The position numbers and the translations under genes were made by a program. A DNA stretch of 64,000 bases from Excoecaria cochinchinensis (taxonomy: Eukaryota; Streptophyta; Magnoliopsida; Malpighiales; Euphorbiaceae). The stretch is from positions 62,001 through 126,000 of the forward strand of contig CANTUQ010000076.1 of the NCBI GenBank assembly GCA_947683425.1, written 5' to 3'. Below the pieces are notes generated by a model that saw nothing but the letters and a program-made list of their open reading frames with translations, did not search any database and was not told the origin of the DNA. This document shows, in pieces, positions 36,773-47,015 of this stretch (positions are counted from its first letter, which is position 1; each line of letters begins with the position of its first letter).

Positions 36773-37947
36773 CTTTAACTTGTACTCCCAGTGGCCATGA
36801 CCTTGCAGATGTGCAACCCTCATCGAACCTGTAAACCTACATGGGAAAAACACCCGTGCTAAGCGATAACGCTTAGTGGGGATATCACAAATAAAAGACT
36901 TCTAACGAAGTCACAAGCGTAATCATAAAAGCATGTCAATAGTCGATATGCCAATCATCTATGAGCATATAAAAGTAATAAGCATTTATCATATTTGTAA
37001 CATACCAAACATTTTATCATTATTCTATATAACATATCTACTAATCTCATGTAACCTATATCATGTTCTTGTTCTTCTAACTCTAACTATCAGCTCATAT
37101 AACATATAATATCATGTCATTGCATATCATGTCCATTTATATACATATAAGCGTAAAAGCATACTTATAGCATATTCATGTACAACTACTAGCTTTTCAT
37201 GTGCTCTTGTAGACTCATATAAGCATCTCTGGTACAATAGTCATGTACTTCTATTAGCATTTCCTGTAATTCATTTACATATAACATCTCATATACTTAT
37301 AGCAACAATTAATAGCCTGACTCATAACGTAAGTGGATATGGATACATATAGATACTATAAACATATAGAGACCGGAGTCTCGAATCATCTAGATACCAA
37401 ACGGTACCAAACATATAGACATCCGTCGATGCCAAACATCTAGCAGCTGCAAAACATCTAACCCTTTATAGGCATGCCTATCTATCCACTTGTATGAACA
37501 TCCTAGGCTTATAACTATCATTCCATATCAAAGCATGTATTGGTCATTCATATACATTTACTTAAACCCTTGCTGTTCATGTAACTTACTTCATATCTTA
37601 CTATACATACATACATGTCATCATAAACTCATTCACATACAACTCTATATGCATATTATTGCATGCTGCCTTGTATATGTTATACGCATAAGCACAATCA
37701 TTATTATACGCATTAGAACATTCATGGTTATATTCCAGATTATACGCATTCGTATTCATGATTATACGCATTCGCATTCATGATTTATCATACTCATTTA
37801 TATGCATTCAAATACATAAGTCTTCACACTTAGGACACTCATTTCTTAATGTTAAACATGAATTGGACAAGCTATAGAAACTTGTAGTGAAGTTCGGGTG
37901 CATTTCGGGAAGAAAAACACCCTAAATACACAAAATAGGGAAGGGTT

Positions 37948-38055
37948 ATGGTGGCAACCATTTGGTTGTGACCGTGAGGTCCAATTACATTCAATTCTGC
38001 CTTCTTCAGACATTGGTCATGGTGGCAACCATTTTGGTTGTGACCGTGACATACC
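37948..38055. repeat. Two long palindromes, 71 bp apart, in the solo LTR
   Basis: Each is about 33 bp and built as ATGGTGGCAACC - AT/TTGG centre - GGTTGTGACCGTGA, the two halves being near inverse complements. They start at 37948 and 38019. The same style, with related sequence, occurs four times at 61541-61790. Confidence 0.85.
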
Positions 38056-39490
38056 AAAGGAAGCAAAACAGAAGCAGAATCTCGAGACTGCTTCACACCA
38101 CAATTTTGTACAGCCTAAACCAATGTCTTACACTCAATTTTAGGCAAAAGTCTCTTCTTAAAATTTGTTCCTTGGGATGGTAAATTTCAAATGGGATAAG
38201 TTTCAAGTAAATGGGATTTAAAATGAAGGAGTTATGGCCAAAGGAACAGAACTGGTTCTAGAAGCCCTCCTATAGAATTTTAACTACGGTTATGGTCAAT
38301 TTTGAAGACCATAGAGTCCTCAAATCAACAAAGATATTTGTACAACATTTAAAGCCACGGAGCTTATGGTTCTAATCCAATTGGTCTCACCTATTTTGGA
38401 GTTGTAAAACTCATATTACACAATAAACATTTCACGGGGGTCAATATAGGCTTCAAGGACAATTTGACACAATCAAGCTTGTCAAGCTTGAAAATAGCCA
38501 ACTTGGCCAAACCAAATCACCTAATTCAAATTATAATTCCTATACACATATATGAACATTTAGACATAGTCAAATTCTTAGTACATACCATTATCTATGA
38601 ACTACACATCCAATATCCACATCTCTGAAATTAGGGTTTTGCTTGTTCTTTGTCATGCACATGTTGGATTTCCATTCTCATCACATAGCATTTATAACAC
38701 TTCAATTATATTTCATCACATGGCACATAATCATGCTCAATATCTCAAATCTCATGTTCATGCATCAATTACACATCAAGGTCAAACTAATCAACATACA
38801 TACTCAAGTAGAATCAACATATAAACACATATATCCCAAACCTCTCAAAAGCAGGTTGTTGTACTCTATCTTAAGCTAGATCTTCTCCATGCCCTTAGCT
38901 CTTCTCTTATCCAAGAATTATTACATAATCAATCAAAATACACTCTCTTAGTCCATTACTCAAATCACTCAAAATCCAAATCCAAATCAGAAAATGGTAA
39001 AAGAAGAAATACACATTCTATGAACCACACTTACCTTCTTGATTCACTTCTTCAAACTAATCCAACCAAATTCTCAAATTCAATTGAAAAGAAACCAAAG
39101 TTATCTTAGTGAAATGAAGAAGGAAGGAGCTTAGAGATAGAAAATAGGAATGGTCGGACTCAAGTGAACCACCAAAATGCAAAATTCTGCCTCTCACTCA
39201 ACTATTTATTGCATGTAAAGTCTAGGTGGCATTTCCAATTTTGCCACTAAGCAACCCTACATGCCACTTGTCCATTTCCAGCCACATGTCCAATCTTAAT
39301 ACAAACTTCCCACTAAGTCCTTGGTAAACTTCTCTTTAATCCCTCATCAGAATTCTTTCTTCCAAATACTTTCAATTTCTTTCAATTTCATCCTCACAAG
39401 TACCATAACTCATACTTGCACAATCTCTCTTGTACCCTTACTATACAATTGACACTCCAATCCGACTAGGGTACACTTTGGGGTATTACA

Positions 39491-39816
39491 AAGGTGGTGT
39501 TACTTTAAGGCTACCCAAGCATGGTCCCTACCAACGGGTCTAGCTCATCATGAGCATAGCGACCAATTGGGTCTTCATTTGATATACCACTTGAGGATAC
39601 GAGGTTTGGGCTGGTGATTATCCCAAACACTTCCCTACAATGAGTGAAAGTAGGGTTGTGTTTTAGGAACGCACCGGGGTAGATACGGGACCAACTAACA
39701 TATTCTAAGGCTCTAATGTATGTAATGCAATTTCAATTAGAAATGAAATTTTTGATTCTTAACAACTCCATTATAATTTTTAACTTAAGTCACTTTCAAA
39801 GCGAAGTTTCGATCGT
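39491..39816 (-). other. Tat 1 leader, PBS-proximal part
   Basis: Starts with AAGGT (39491-39495), the right target duplication of the solo LTR, and runs to the primer-binding site. No open frame of note. Confidence 0.7.
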
Positions 39817-39833
39817 CCCCAGCGGAGTCGCCA
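39817..39833 (-). other. Primer-binding site of Tat 1
   Basis: The minus strand reads TGGCGACTCCGCTGGGG one base after the LTR end. TGGCGACTC...GGGGA sites are typical of Tat/Ogre elements, which are reported to use a tRNA-Arg primer. The tRNA assignment is from general knowledge, not a computed match. Confidence 0.75.
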
Positions 39834-39834
39834 C

Positions 39835-42681
39835 TGTAGACGCGCGCCGAACCAGCAAAGGCCCTCATTGAATCCGCTTTTAGGATTTAAGGGATTGGTT
39901 CACGTCTTTATGATCTTGGGCATCATGAGTCATTTTGGATGCCTCCTTCCCAATAGAACATTGGAAAGGATCATCTAGACCCACAACGCCTTTAGGCACC
40001 TTTTGAGGTATTTTGGAGTCGCCACCCAATTTACAAGAAATTTGGAGAGGTCTCTAACCTCTATTGATCTAAACTAAAGAAAGTGTTCGGAACTTCACTT
40101 TTATTAATGACTTAAGTTTATAAGTGAGTTTTTAAGGAATCAAAATTCCATCTCTCATCTCACGCGATAATGCAATAAATTAAACCGCATTCATTCACAT
40201 TAAAAAGCGATAAATAAAGCAATAAATAAATAAATAAATAGCTTAAAAATAAAAATAAATTAAATAACAAATGGGACAGAACAATCCCCCAATAAATAAA
40301 TAAAGGATACAAATAAATAAAACTTGCTCAAAATAAACAAGTAAATATAAAACAATTAAAATGCAACATACATAAATCGGGTCATTTATTAAATTTTAGG
40401 AACATTGGTTCCTTTTTATTTATTAGAAAATTGGAGAATTATTTTTAGGATATTGATTGGAAAAACCGGGATGAGTGATCCCATTTTATGAAAACTAATT
40501 CTCCATTTTGAAAGTGAGGATTTATTGGTGAAAATAGGACATTGGTCTAATTTATTAAGAAAAATTCACAAGTTATTAATTATTAAAAAAACATGATTTT
40601 CTATAATGAGGATAATTAAAACATATATTTTTACACACAAAATATAAATGAAAATAAATCAATATACAGAAAATATAATAAAATTGCAAACCCTAATCTG
40701 GATAGCCTTTAATTTTCTGATCCTCCAACCCGATCATTAATATAGCTCGCACAGGCAAATAAGTTTTAAGACAATAAAACAAAAAAAGACATTAAAAATA
40801 TTAGTGGTAATTAAAAAAAAAAAATTAACCAAATAAATATAAAGCTAGAGAACATGCAAAAACAATTAATAAATGTGTATGAGATAAAATAGGTTAAATT
40901 AGACATGCCAATTTAATATACAAACAATTTACATGTGAGATAGATTAAAAATAAGTCATGCTAGCATAATAATAATAATAATAATATAATAAGAAAGATG
41001 ATAACAATACTAAGAGATATATTAATAAAATAATAATAATAATAACCCTTTAAGCCTATTCATGTAAGATATTAATAATAATTAGGCTAAATAAATATAA
41101 TAATAGTAAAATGAAATAAATTAAAATAACAAATCAGAAAAAAGGACAAAAAGACATAAAGAATGAAAATCAAAGTAAAATAAATTAAAATACCACATGA
41201 AGAACCAAGAAAACATAAAGAATGAAAGCATAAAATGAATAAAATAACAAGTCATGTGATTAGCTAGACTAAAAGACAAAAATTGGCCCAAAGTTGATGA
41301 AATTAGAAATGGAAATGGAAATGGGAAAGTGGAAACGAGGAACAAATGTTCACGACTCGTGAATGAATTTCACGAGTCGTGAACGTCACTCACGACTCGT
41401 GAATGGTGTGCACGAGTCGTGCACAGCATTCACGACTCGTGAATGTGGTGCACAAGACGTGCAATACATTCACAACTCATGAATGAATTTCACGACTCGT
41501 GCGGTCCGATCGGGAATAGGGGGAGATTCTGACACATCTGATCGGGAACGGGAAAAATGACAATGCAATCCGATCGGGGAGCATGAAATTCGATTGGAAC
41601 ACACGATTCAAGCCAAAACAAGAACAAAATCTGATCGGCAATCAAAAATCAATCAAAACAAAACCACAACTCAAAAACCCAGGAAAACAGAGGTGAACAG
41701 AGGAAGAAGAACAGGCTATCAGATATGACAAAATAAGATCGAAACATGCAAAATACTACAACCAACATGCTAATATATTCATAATAACCACAAACACACA
41801 ATCAACGGGTTAATAAGATCAAGCAATAATATATACAATATATACAACAAACAGAGCTTACTAGCTCAGCAAAACAAAGAAAAGAAACAAAAAGCAAAAA
41901 AGAGAAGAGAAAGAAAATAAACAGGAGAGGCGGTTATTCAGTATTTACCCTCAGATTTTTGATCTTTGATCGGCAAATGAAGTTTCTGATTTCCTTTTTG
42001 CTTTTCTTGGGATAGAAGTTAAAAACAGAGACTTGAAAGCTCCAGTAGAAAATACGTTTCAGAAAAATTCCAACACCAAAAAAAATGATGGATTTTTAAT
42101 GTTAGAAACTCTTTTCTTCTTTTTTTGCTCTCAAAATAATCTCAGAATCACTTCTCAGTCGTTCTTTTTTCCTTTTCTCTCAGTCGTTCTTTCCTTTTCT
42201 CTCTGTGTTCTTTTCTCTTTTTTTCTTACTCTCCAATCATTCCTCCTTTTTTCTTTTTAGCTTTCACCTCTCTTTTAATGTAAATTGACAGGATTAATTA
42301 TTTTTCCTACCAAATCCAACATAAACCATGCTTTTCCAAACCAACTCCCCTGAAATCATGGAGAAGAGATACTGAAGGAGAGGAGCACACGTGAGGCCAC
42401 CTCTCAGCAAAAGAATGGGCCTCAGGCTGTGAGGCTACCTCTCACCCAAGGGAGATGGGCCTCACAAATATGAGGCCCCATCTCACATGGGTGAGATGGG
42501 CCTTACTATATAGGGCCCCCAAAACACACATTATCATTTCTTTTTTTTTAAATAAAGCAAAAATGAAAAATATTTTTTCCGAAGAAACCGTCACTTCCAT
42601 TTGTCCATTCGCCCGTGAACAGGCATCATTCTCATCATTGGGTAACTTCGGCCTGGGCTGCCTCAGGACCCGGTGTCTACA
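39835..42681 (-). repeat. 5' LTR of Tat 1, 2847 bp
   Basis: Starts TGTAGACGCG and ends CCCGGTGTCTACA on the plus strand, with TGTAGAC/GTCTACA as terminal inverted repeat. It is AT-rich with AAATAAATA tracts (40200-40350). It holds three palindrome clusters: CACGA(C/G)TCGTG (41351-41501), CCGATCGG-like repeats (about 41514-41635) and GAGATGGGCCTCA-like repeats (about 42390-42510). The right edge abuts copia protease sequence. Confidence 0.8.
41351..41501. repeat. Eight 11-bp palindromes at exact 20-bp spacing
   Basis: CACGACTCGTG and its inverse form CACGAGTCGTG start at 41351, 41371, 41391, 41411, 41431, 41451, 41471 and 41491. The central base alternates C, G, C, G, C in the first five. The sixth and seventh are decayed (CACAAGACGTG, CACAACTCATG); the eighth is intact. 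The period is exactly 20 bp, close to two turns of DNA. Confidence 0.95.
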
Positions 42682-43799
42682 GCAGGGTTCGGCCTTTGCA
42701 TAAGACTAATCTACATACGCCAATCCCTCGAACCGGCACGCTAGCGTCGTTTCCTATTTATATATATTTTGCTCCATTTGGTATTCGCCGGAATTCTATA
42801 AAGGCATCTCAATCCTTTGCTACATGGTTCGTTGCTCCTGAATCAACCACCCATAAAGTATGAAATTCAGTTAGTAATACAGAACTGGATACACAAATTT
42901 CACTCACTCTTGAGTCAGAATAGTGTACCTGATTGGGCACAGTGTAGTCTCTTGCATAGTGTCCTTTCTGTTGGCAGTTAAAAAATTTCACTTCTGATAT
43001 GTTTATCTTTTTCTTGCCTTTGGACCTCTTAGAATTCTATTCCTTCTTCTGGCTTTTATTCCTCTTAGCAGGTTCCTTATCCCGACCTTTGAAGCTTTTC
43101 CTTTTGTTCTAGTTAGAACATATTCCACCAGAATGGGACTGTGCCACATGCACTTCGGCATTGACCTTAATCGATGCCAGTCTTTCCTCTTCAAGCTCCA
43201 AGTGATGAGCGACATCCTCAAATGTCTTTACACTGTCCATATGAGTCAGTTGCATTTTCATATGCTCCCAACTCTTAGGTAAGGAATGGATGACAGCTTG
43301 GGCCTGCTACTCGTCGGTCAACTTATGACCATATTCACTAAGCTCACTCATCATATTTTCCATCTCTCTGAGATGTTTTCGCATTGAATGATCAGGCTTT
43401 TTCTGATAAGTATCAAATTTGATCATCACAGATCAGAGTCACTCCTCCAAACTTCTCCCGCAAAGCGATCAACAGATCCATTGCATTCTGATACTTGCGA
43501 AATTGCTTAGTTATATCATCCCCCATAGCACTCAGTAGGATGATACGAGTAGTGGAATTTTTTTTCTTCCATGCCAAATAGGCATCTCAGTCCCGCCTAT
43601 GCTGGGCCGTATTGCCATCCTCAGGTTCAGCTATAACTGAACTTAAGGTTTCAAGAGCCTCTTGCTCCTCAAGCACATACTGGATCTTCATGCTCCAGAT
43701 TTCATAATTGTCACCATTCAATTTTAAGTCTTTGTTTAATTCAGCGATAATTAATTTTGAAGCAGAAGCAATTTGTATCCTCTGATTCAAATGGAACAA
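42682..43799 (-). pseudogene. Copia gag and protease, broken
   Basis: Gag starts MFHLNQRIQIASASKLIIAE (43799) with the copia motif LKLNGDNYEIWSMKIQYVLE. A stop follows at 43587, then AYLAWKKKNSTTRIILLSAM in the same region, with more stops and frame changes. The zinc knuckle is degenerate (FNCQQKGHYARDY, last Cys lost). The protease has WVVDSGATNHVAKD, then a TGA, then DAFIEFRRIPNGAKYIYIGN in the same frame, running up to the Tat 1 insertion. Confidence 0.85.
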
Positions 43800-44299
43800 A
43801 GTTGCACGTTATTATAGGAGATTAGGCAATACATGCAATTTACTATACACCTGAAATAATAACCTAATAAAGTTTTCTATTAGACTCAAATTCGAAAAGG
43901 TTACTAAAAGTACCAATTACCTTCTAAGTTCTAATGTCCAACTTTGTAGGTTAAGATTTCATGCATAGTAAATCTGAATTATTGGATTGCTAAGTTCTTA
44001 AACTTATGAGCGAAATTTTATTGGTTTTTATTTTATTAAGTCTCTACTTAATAAACATGCAAACATTTTACTCATAAAATATTGCAAGGCAATTAACATT
44101 TTAAAATAAACACATTTATTAAAAAATAATTAAATGCCATAAGAAATAAACTCATTCATTCAACCAATAAATAAATCCAATAATTCTCAAATAAGATACT
44201 CATATCAAATAATAATTGGAAATATAAATCTTATAATAACAAATGCTAACTATAATTGACACTCATGTCAACTACTCTGGAAAACTAGATCTTTTCAAA

Positions 44300-44769
44300 A
44301 TCTTCACTGATACTGGGACTGATTCTTTGACCAACTTCATTAATTCATCAGGCAACTCATAAGTTCGCTGATGAAGCCATGGTCGATGCACTCTACATCA
44401 CTTCTTAGTTTCATCACAGATGGAATGTTGCTCCTCAACACTCCTCTTTTGGCAACTTTGGCCAAAAAATGGATGATAGATTTTCTATAAACTCTATCTC
44501 CTATGTACCAAGTAGTTTCTAATAGCTCCCTTAGAACTGGATGATATTCAAAAGAGTTAATCAACATTTTGATTAGGGCTCTATCATCCCTTCCTAGGCT
44601 TAAACCTCCTATCCAAATGCACTCTTGCATTTGTTCCTACATAGTCAATATATGACGCACTATAGCATCAATATCATCAGCTCGAATATTCCTCTGTATC
44701 CTCATATTGCTTACTAAACGCACTCTTGCATTTCTTAAAGCAATCCCATGCGGGGTCTTAGAAATCATA
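44300..44769 (-). pseudogene. Extra ORF in copia leader, unknown protein
   Basis: Between the primer-binding site and gag lies a protein-like frame starting MISKTPHGIALRNARVRL (44769), broken once by TAG near 44640. It goes on with GGLSLGRDDRALIKMLINSF and WYIGDRVYRKSIIHFLAKVA. Near 44350 the frame shifts and the other frame reads TYELPDELMKLVKESVP. Total length is about 155 residues. Composition is that of a folded protein, mixed helix with charged residues. I do not recognise it. Copia leaders do not normally code, so this may be captured host sequence or a lineage-specific extra gene. Confidence 0.5.
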
Positions 44770-45131
44770 GGTGTCCTTATCAATATTTTTGAAACACATT
44801 ACAGAACTTTAAATGGTTAATACACTCATGTATAAACACATATGATTGAAACACATTTCAATCAATAAATAAGGACAAAAAACACATAAAAAACTTTTCA
44901 AAATATTTTAAAAACAGAAAACACATTTTCCATAATTATTAAAATATTTATTTTAGAGAAAAATAAATAAATATATTTTATGGTCATCAAAAAATTTTGA
45001 AAAAATAACCAATAAATCAGAAATATTTTAAAAAACACTTCTGAGAAAAAACGGAGATGATTTGGAGGCCGGACCACGCTGCACGCGCCATCACGCATCA
45101 ATGTTGGGGAGAAAGACGCGCTCACACGCCA

Positions 45132-45518
45132 CACGTGCGTCCTCCCACTCGACCAGCCACGTGTCACAACCACAGTGTGGCACGTGTCTGATTTCTATTG
45201 GTCCACCTGGTGCCCACGTGGCATACCGGTACACGTCACCGCCACGTGGCATGACACATGTCATCCATGTGGCGGTGTCTTATTGGTCCACGTGTCACAT
45301 ATGACACATCAGTACTGACACGTGGTAGACCTCGGTCTTCCCCGTGTCGACCCCTGATTGGGCCACGTGGCGCTCGTGTGGCACCTGTGACATGTCAGAT
45401 CCACGTGGCATGACCACGGTCTGCCACGTGGCTCACATCTATTGGGCTGTGTGTAAATAACGCGTCAGGTTATTGACACGTGTTTGCGCGTGTGTGGGCC
45501 ACCGCTCACGCGCACGTG
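45132..45518. promoter_or_regulatory. Cluster of twelve CACGTG G-box motifs
   Basis: CACGTG occurs at 45132, 45158, 45181, 45215, 45243, 45289, 45319, 45364, 45402, 45425, 45477 and 45513: twelve perfect copies in 387 bp, against about 0.1 expected by chance. Most read CCACGTGGCA or ACACGTG. Several are accompanied by ATTGG (inverse CCAAT) within about 10 bp. The G-box is the core site of plant bZIP and bHLH factors (abscisic acid and light responses). It lies in the leader of the copia element, downstream of the LTR. Confidence 0.8.
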
Positions 45519-45854
45519 CCCAACCTGTGGTGGCGTGTGCAGTCCACGCGCCACCTTCCTGGCTGAGTTTGCTCTCCGAATTTCGGCCAGTCAGGGGTTT
45601 TTGGGGTCTGTGAATCCAATTGTAAGGTCAAAAATAAAAAATCCCAATTTCTAGTTTAGCGTTTTGAATATCCAAATTCATTCCCTCGTGTTTCGATGTA
45701 CACATACATGAAATTGAGCCGAAATATACACACATATATATTTTTCACACAAAAAACAAAATTTTGTTGCGTTTCATGCTTTCTAGATCTACCAATTTTA
45801 CTCATAAAATTTTAGTTCAACATTAAAGCCATATGCCATGATGCAAAAAATGCA

Positions 45855-45867
45855 GGTTCTAGTACCA
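45855..45867 (-). other. Copia primer-binding site, degenerate
   Basis: The minus strand reads TGGTACTAGAACC, a decayed tRNA-Met type site, 12 bases after the LTR end. Confidence 0.6.
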
Positions 45868-45879
45868 ATGAAGGGAAAA

Positions 45880-46287
45880 TGATAGAATAAATGGAGGTAG
45901 CAATGGAATTGATACCTATCTCTTGTAGCGCGTAAATCTCATTGCGAAAGCGATACAAGGATCCCCTTTTTATTTGGTCACCGGTCTAGCTTTTACCCAC
46001 TTGGGATAAGAGCAACTAGATCACAATCTAAATGCCCCTGAAAGATTAAAACATAAAACTTTTGAGTGGGAACGAGCAGCCTTGCGGCAAATACATTTTC
46101 TCGTTACCAAATAATGAGATCTCTCATCTATTTATAGAGATCATAAAGGCTAGAGACTTATCCCTAGTCTAACTAAGAATCCTTTCTAAAATAGGATTTG
46201 GTTATTCTAATCAGATTGAATTACCCATTTCAAGCTGGATTGGAACTCAATCCATTATAGAGTCATGGGCGTATCCCAATTCTATCA
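45880..46287 (-). repeat. Copia 5' LTR, 408 bp
   Basis: TGATAGAAT ... ATTCTATCA, a 9-bp terminal inverted repeat with TG...CA ends. It has an internal CpG-containing unit and a TATTTATAGAGAT motif (46130s) that could be a TATA box on the minus strand. Only one LTR is present. Confidence 0.85.
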
Positions 46288-46876
46288 GTTCTTGAAGAAG
46301 AAAGAAGAAGAAAATATTTTTTTTGTCTAAAAATTCTTTTTCCCCAAATTCTCTCTCTAAAAAGCCTTTTATCTCCCCAAGAATCATATTTTTTAAAGAA
46401 ATTAAATTAATTTAATTCCCATTAAACATAAAAGAAATGAAGAATTTTAAAGGTAAAAAAAATTCTACCCAAAAAATGAGAAAAAATGCCATAAATTGGC
46501 TAAAAGATGCCCAAAAGGGCTGCTAGGGGGACACTGGGTGAGCGGGGGCCCATTGGGCAGGCGGAATGGGCGAGCGACGCCTAGGGCGTGTGCCCACTGC
46601 ATGCAAGCGATGCCCATCGCGCGGGCGAGCGACGCCCATGCACTGTCGAGGGCGCGCCGACATCCGGAATTTTTTTTTTAAATTATTTTGACAAAAATAC
46701 TATCCTTCCAAAACTCCCTTTTTTATTTTAAAATATAAAATTTTTATTTAATTTTTTAGAAAATAATTTTGACAAGGAAACTACCACTACCAACTTTCTT
46801 TTTGCTTATAAACAGGTACAATTAATTTCATCATTGGGTAATCCTGATCTGGTTTACCTCGGGCCCCGGTGTCTAC
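46288..46876 (-). repeat. Tat-type LTR part, probably 3' LTR of Tat 2
   Basis: The right end GGCCCCGGTGTCTACA matches the style of the Tat 1 LTR end (CCCGGTGTCTACA), and ATCATTGGGTAA precedes both. It contains a GC-rich repeat block GCGAGCGACGCC/GGGCG (46555-46655). Its continuation is lost behind the copia insertion. Orientation and neighbours fit the 3' LTR of Tat element 2. Confidence 0.65.
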
Positions 46877-47015
46877 AGTTACCCAAATTTTGGAGAGACT
46901 AGTGCATGGGTGCCTAGGTGAGCCAAAATTCAGAAAAAAGAAAGAAGCGCGTACCTGAGACGGTGACCTTCCTGAAGGAAATCGTCTCTTTAAGTCACCA
47001 TCTAGACCGTGGAGC
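46877..47015 (-). other. Short stretch between Tat-type LTR and gag-only element
   Basis: 139 bases, probably the last part of the Tat 2 interior before its 3' LTR. AAATTTGGGTAAC precedes the LTR on the minus strand in the place of a polypurine tract. Confidence 0.45.

Larger units (their letters stand above)
26004..39490 (-). mobile_element. Solo LTR of a chromovirus-like family, split by a nested array
   Basis: The LTR runs 26004-26346 and resumes at 36778-39490 after the nested array (one CTTTA copy belongs to that insertion), about 3.06 kb in all. Ends are TGTAACACCCC and GGGGTATTACA. The flanks AAGGT (25999-26003) and AAGGT (39491-39495) are identical, so a whole element inserted here and was later reduced to one LTR by recombination. 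It carries the double hairpin (CTAAGCG-ATAA-CGCTTAG at 36859-36876), two long palindromes (37948-38055) and a minus-strand splice donor AAGAAG|GTAAGTG at 39034/39033. Confidence 0.92.
18855..42681 (-). mobile_element. Tat/Ogre-like Ty3/gypsy element 1, interrupted by nested insertions
   Basis: From right to left: 5' LTR (42681-39835), primer-binding site (39833-39817), leader (39816-39491 and 26003-25401, split by a solo LTR), gag (about 25400-23672), protease, reverse transcriptase with RNase H, a second RNase H, integrase, pol stop at 19151, then about 300 bases of 3' region. Two RNase H-like segments mark the Tat/Ogre group. It inserted into a copia protease gene at 42682, whose frame runs up to the LTR edge. 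Many stops make it inactive. No 3' LTR is visible. Confidence 0.85.
42682..46287 (-). mobile_element. Ty1/copia element with 2-kb leader, truncated by Tat 1
   Basis: 5' LTR 46287-45880, primer-binding site at 45867-45855, a long leader (45854-43800), gag, zinc knuckle and protease up to 42682, where the Tat 1 LTR begins in mid frame. The remaining pol is not found beyond Tat 1's left end, so a deletion removed it. The element in turn lies inside a Tat-type LTR. Confidence 0.85.
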
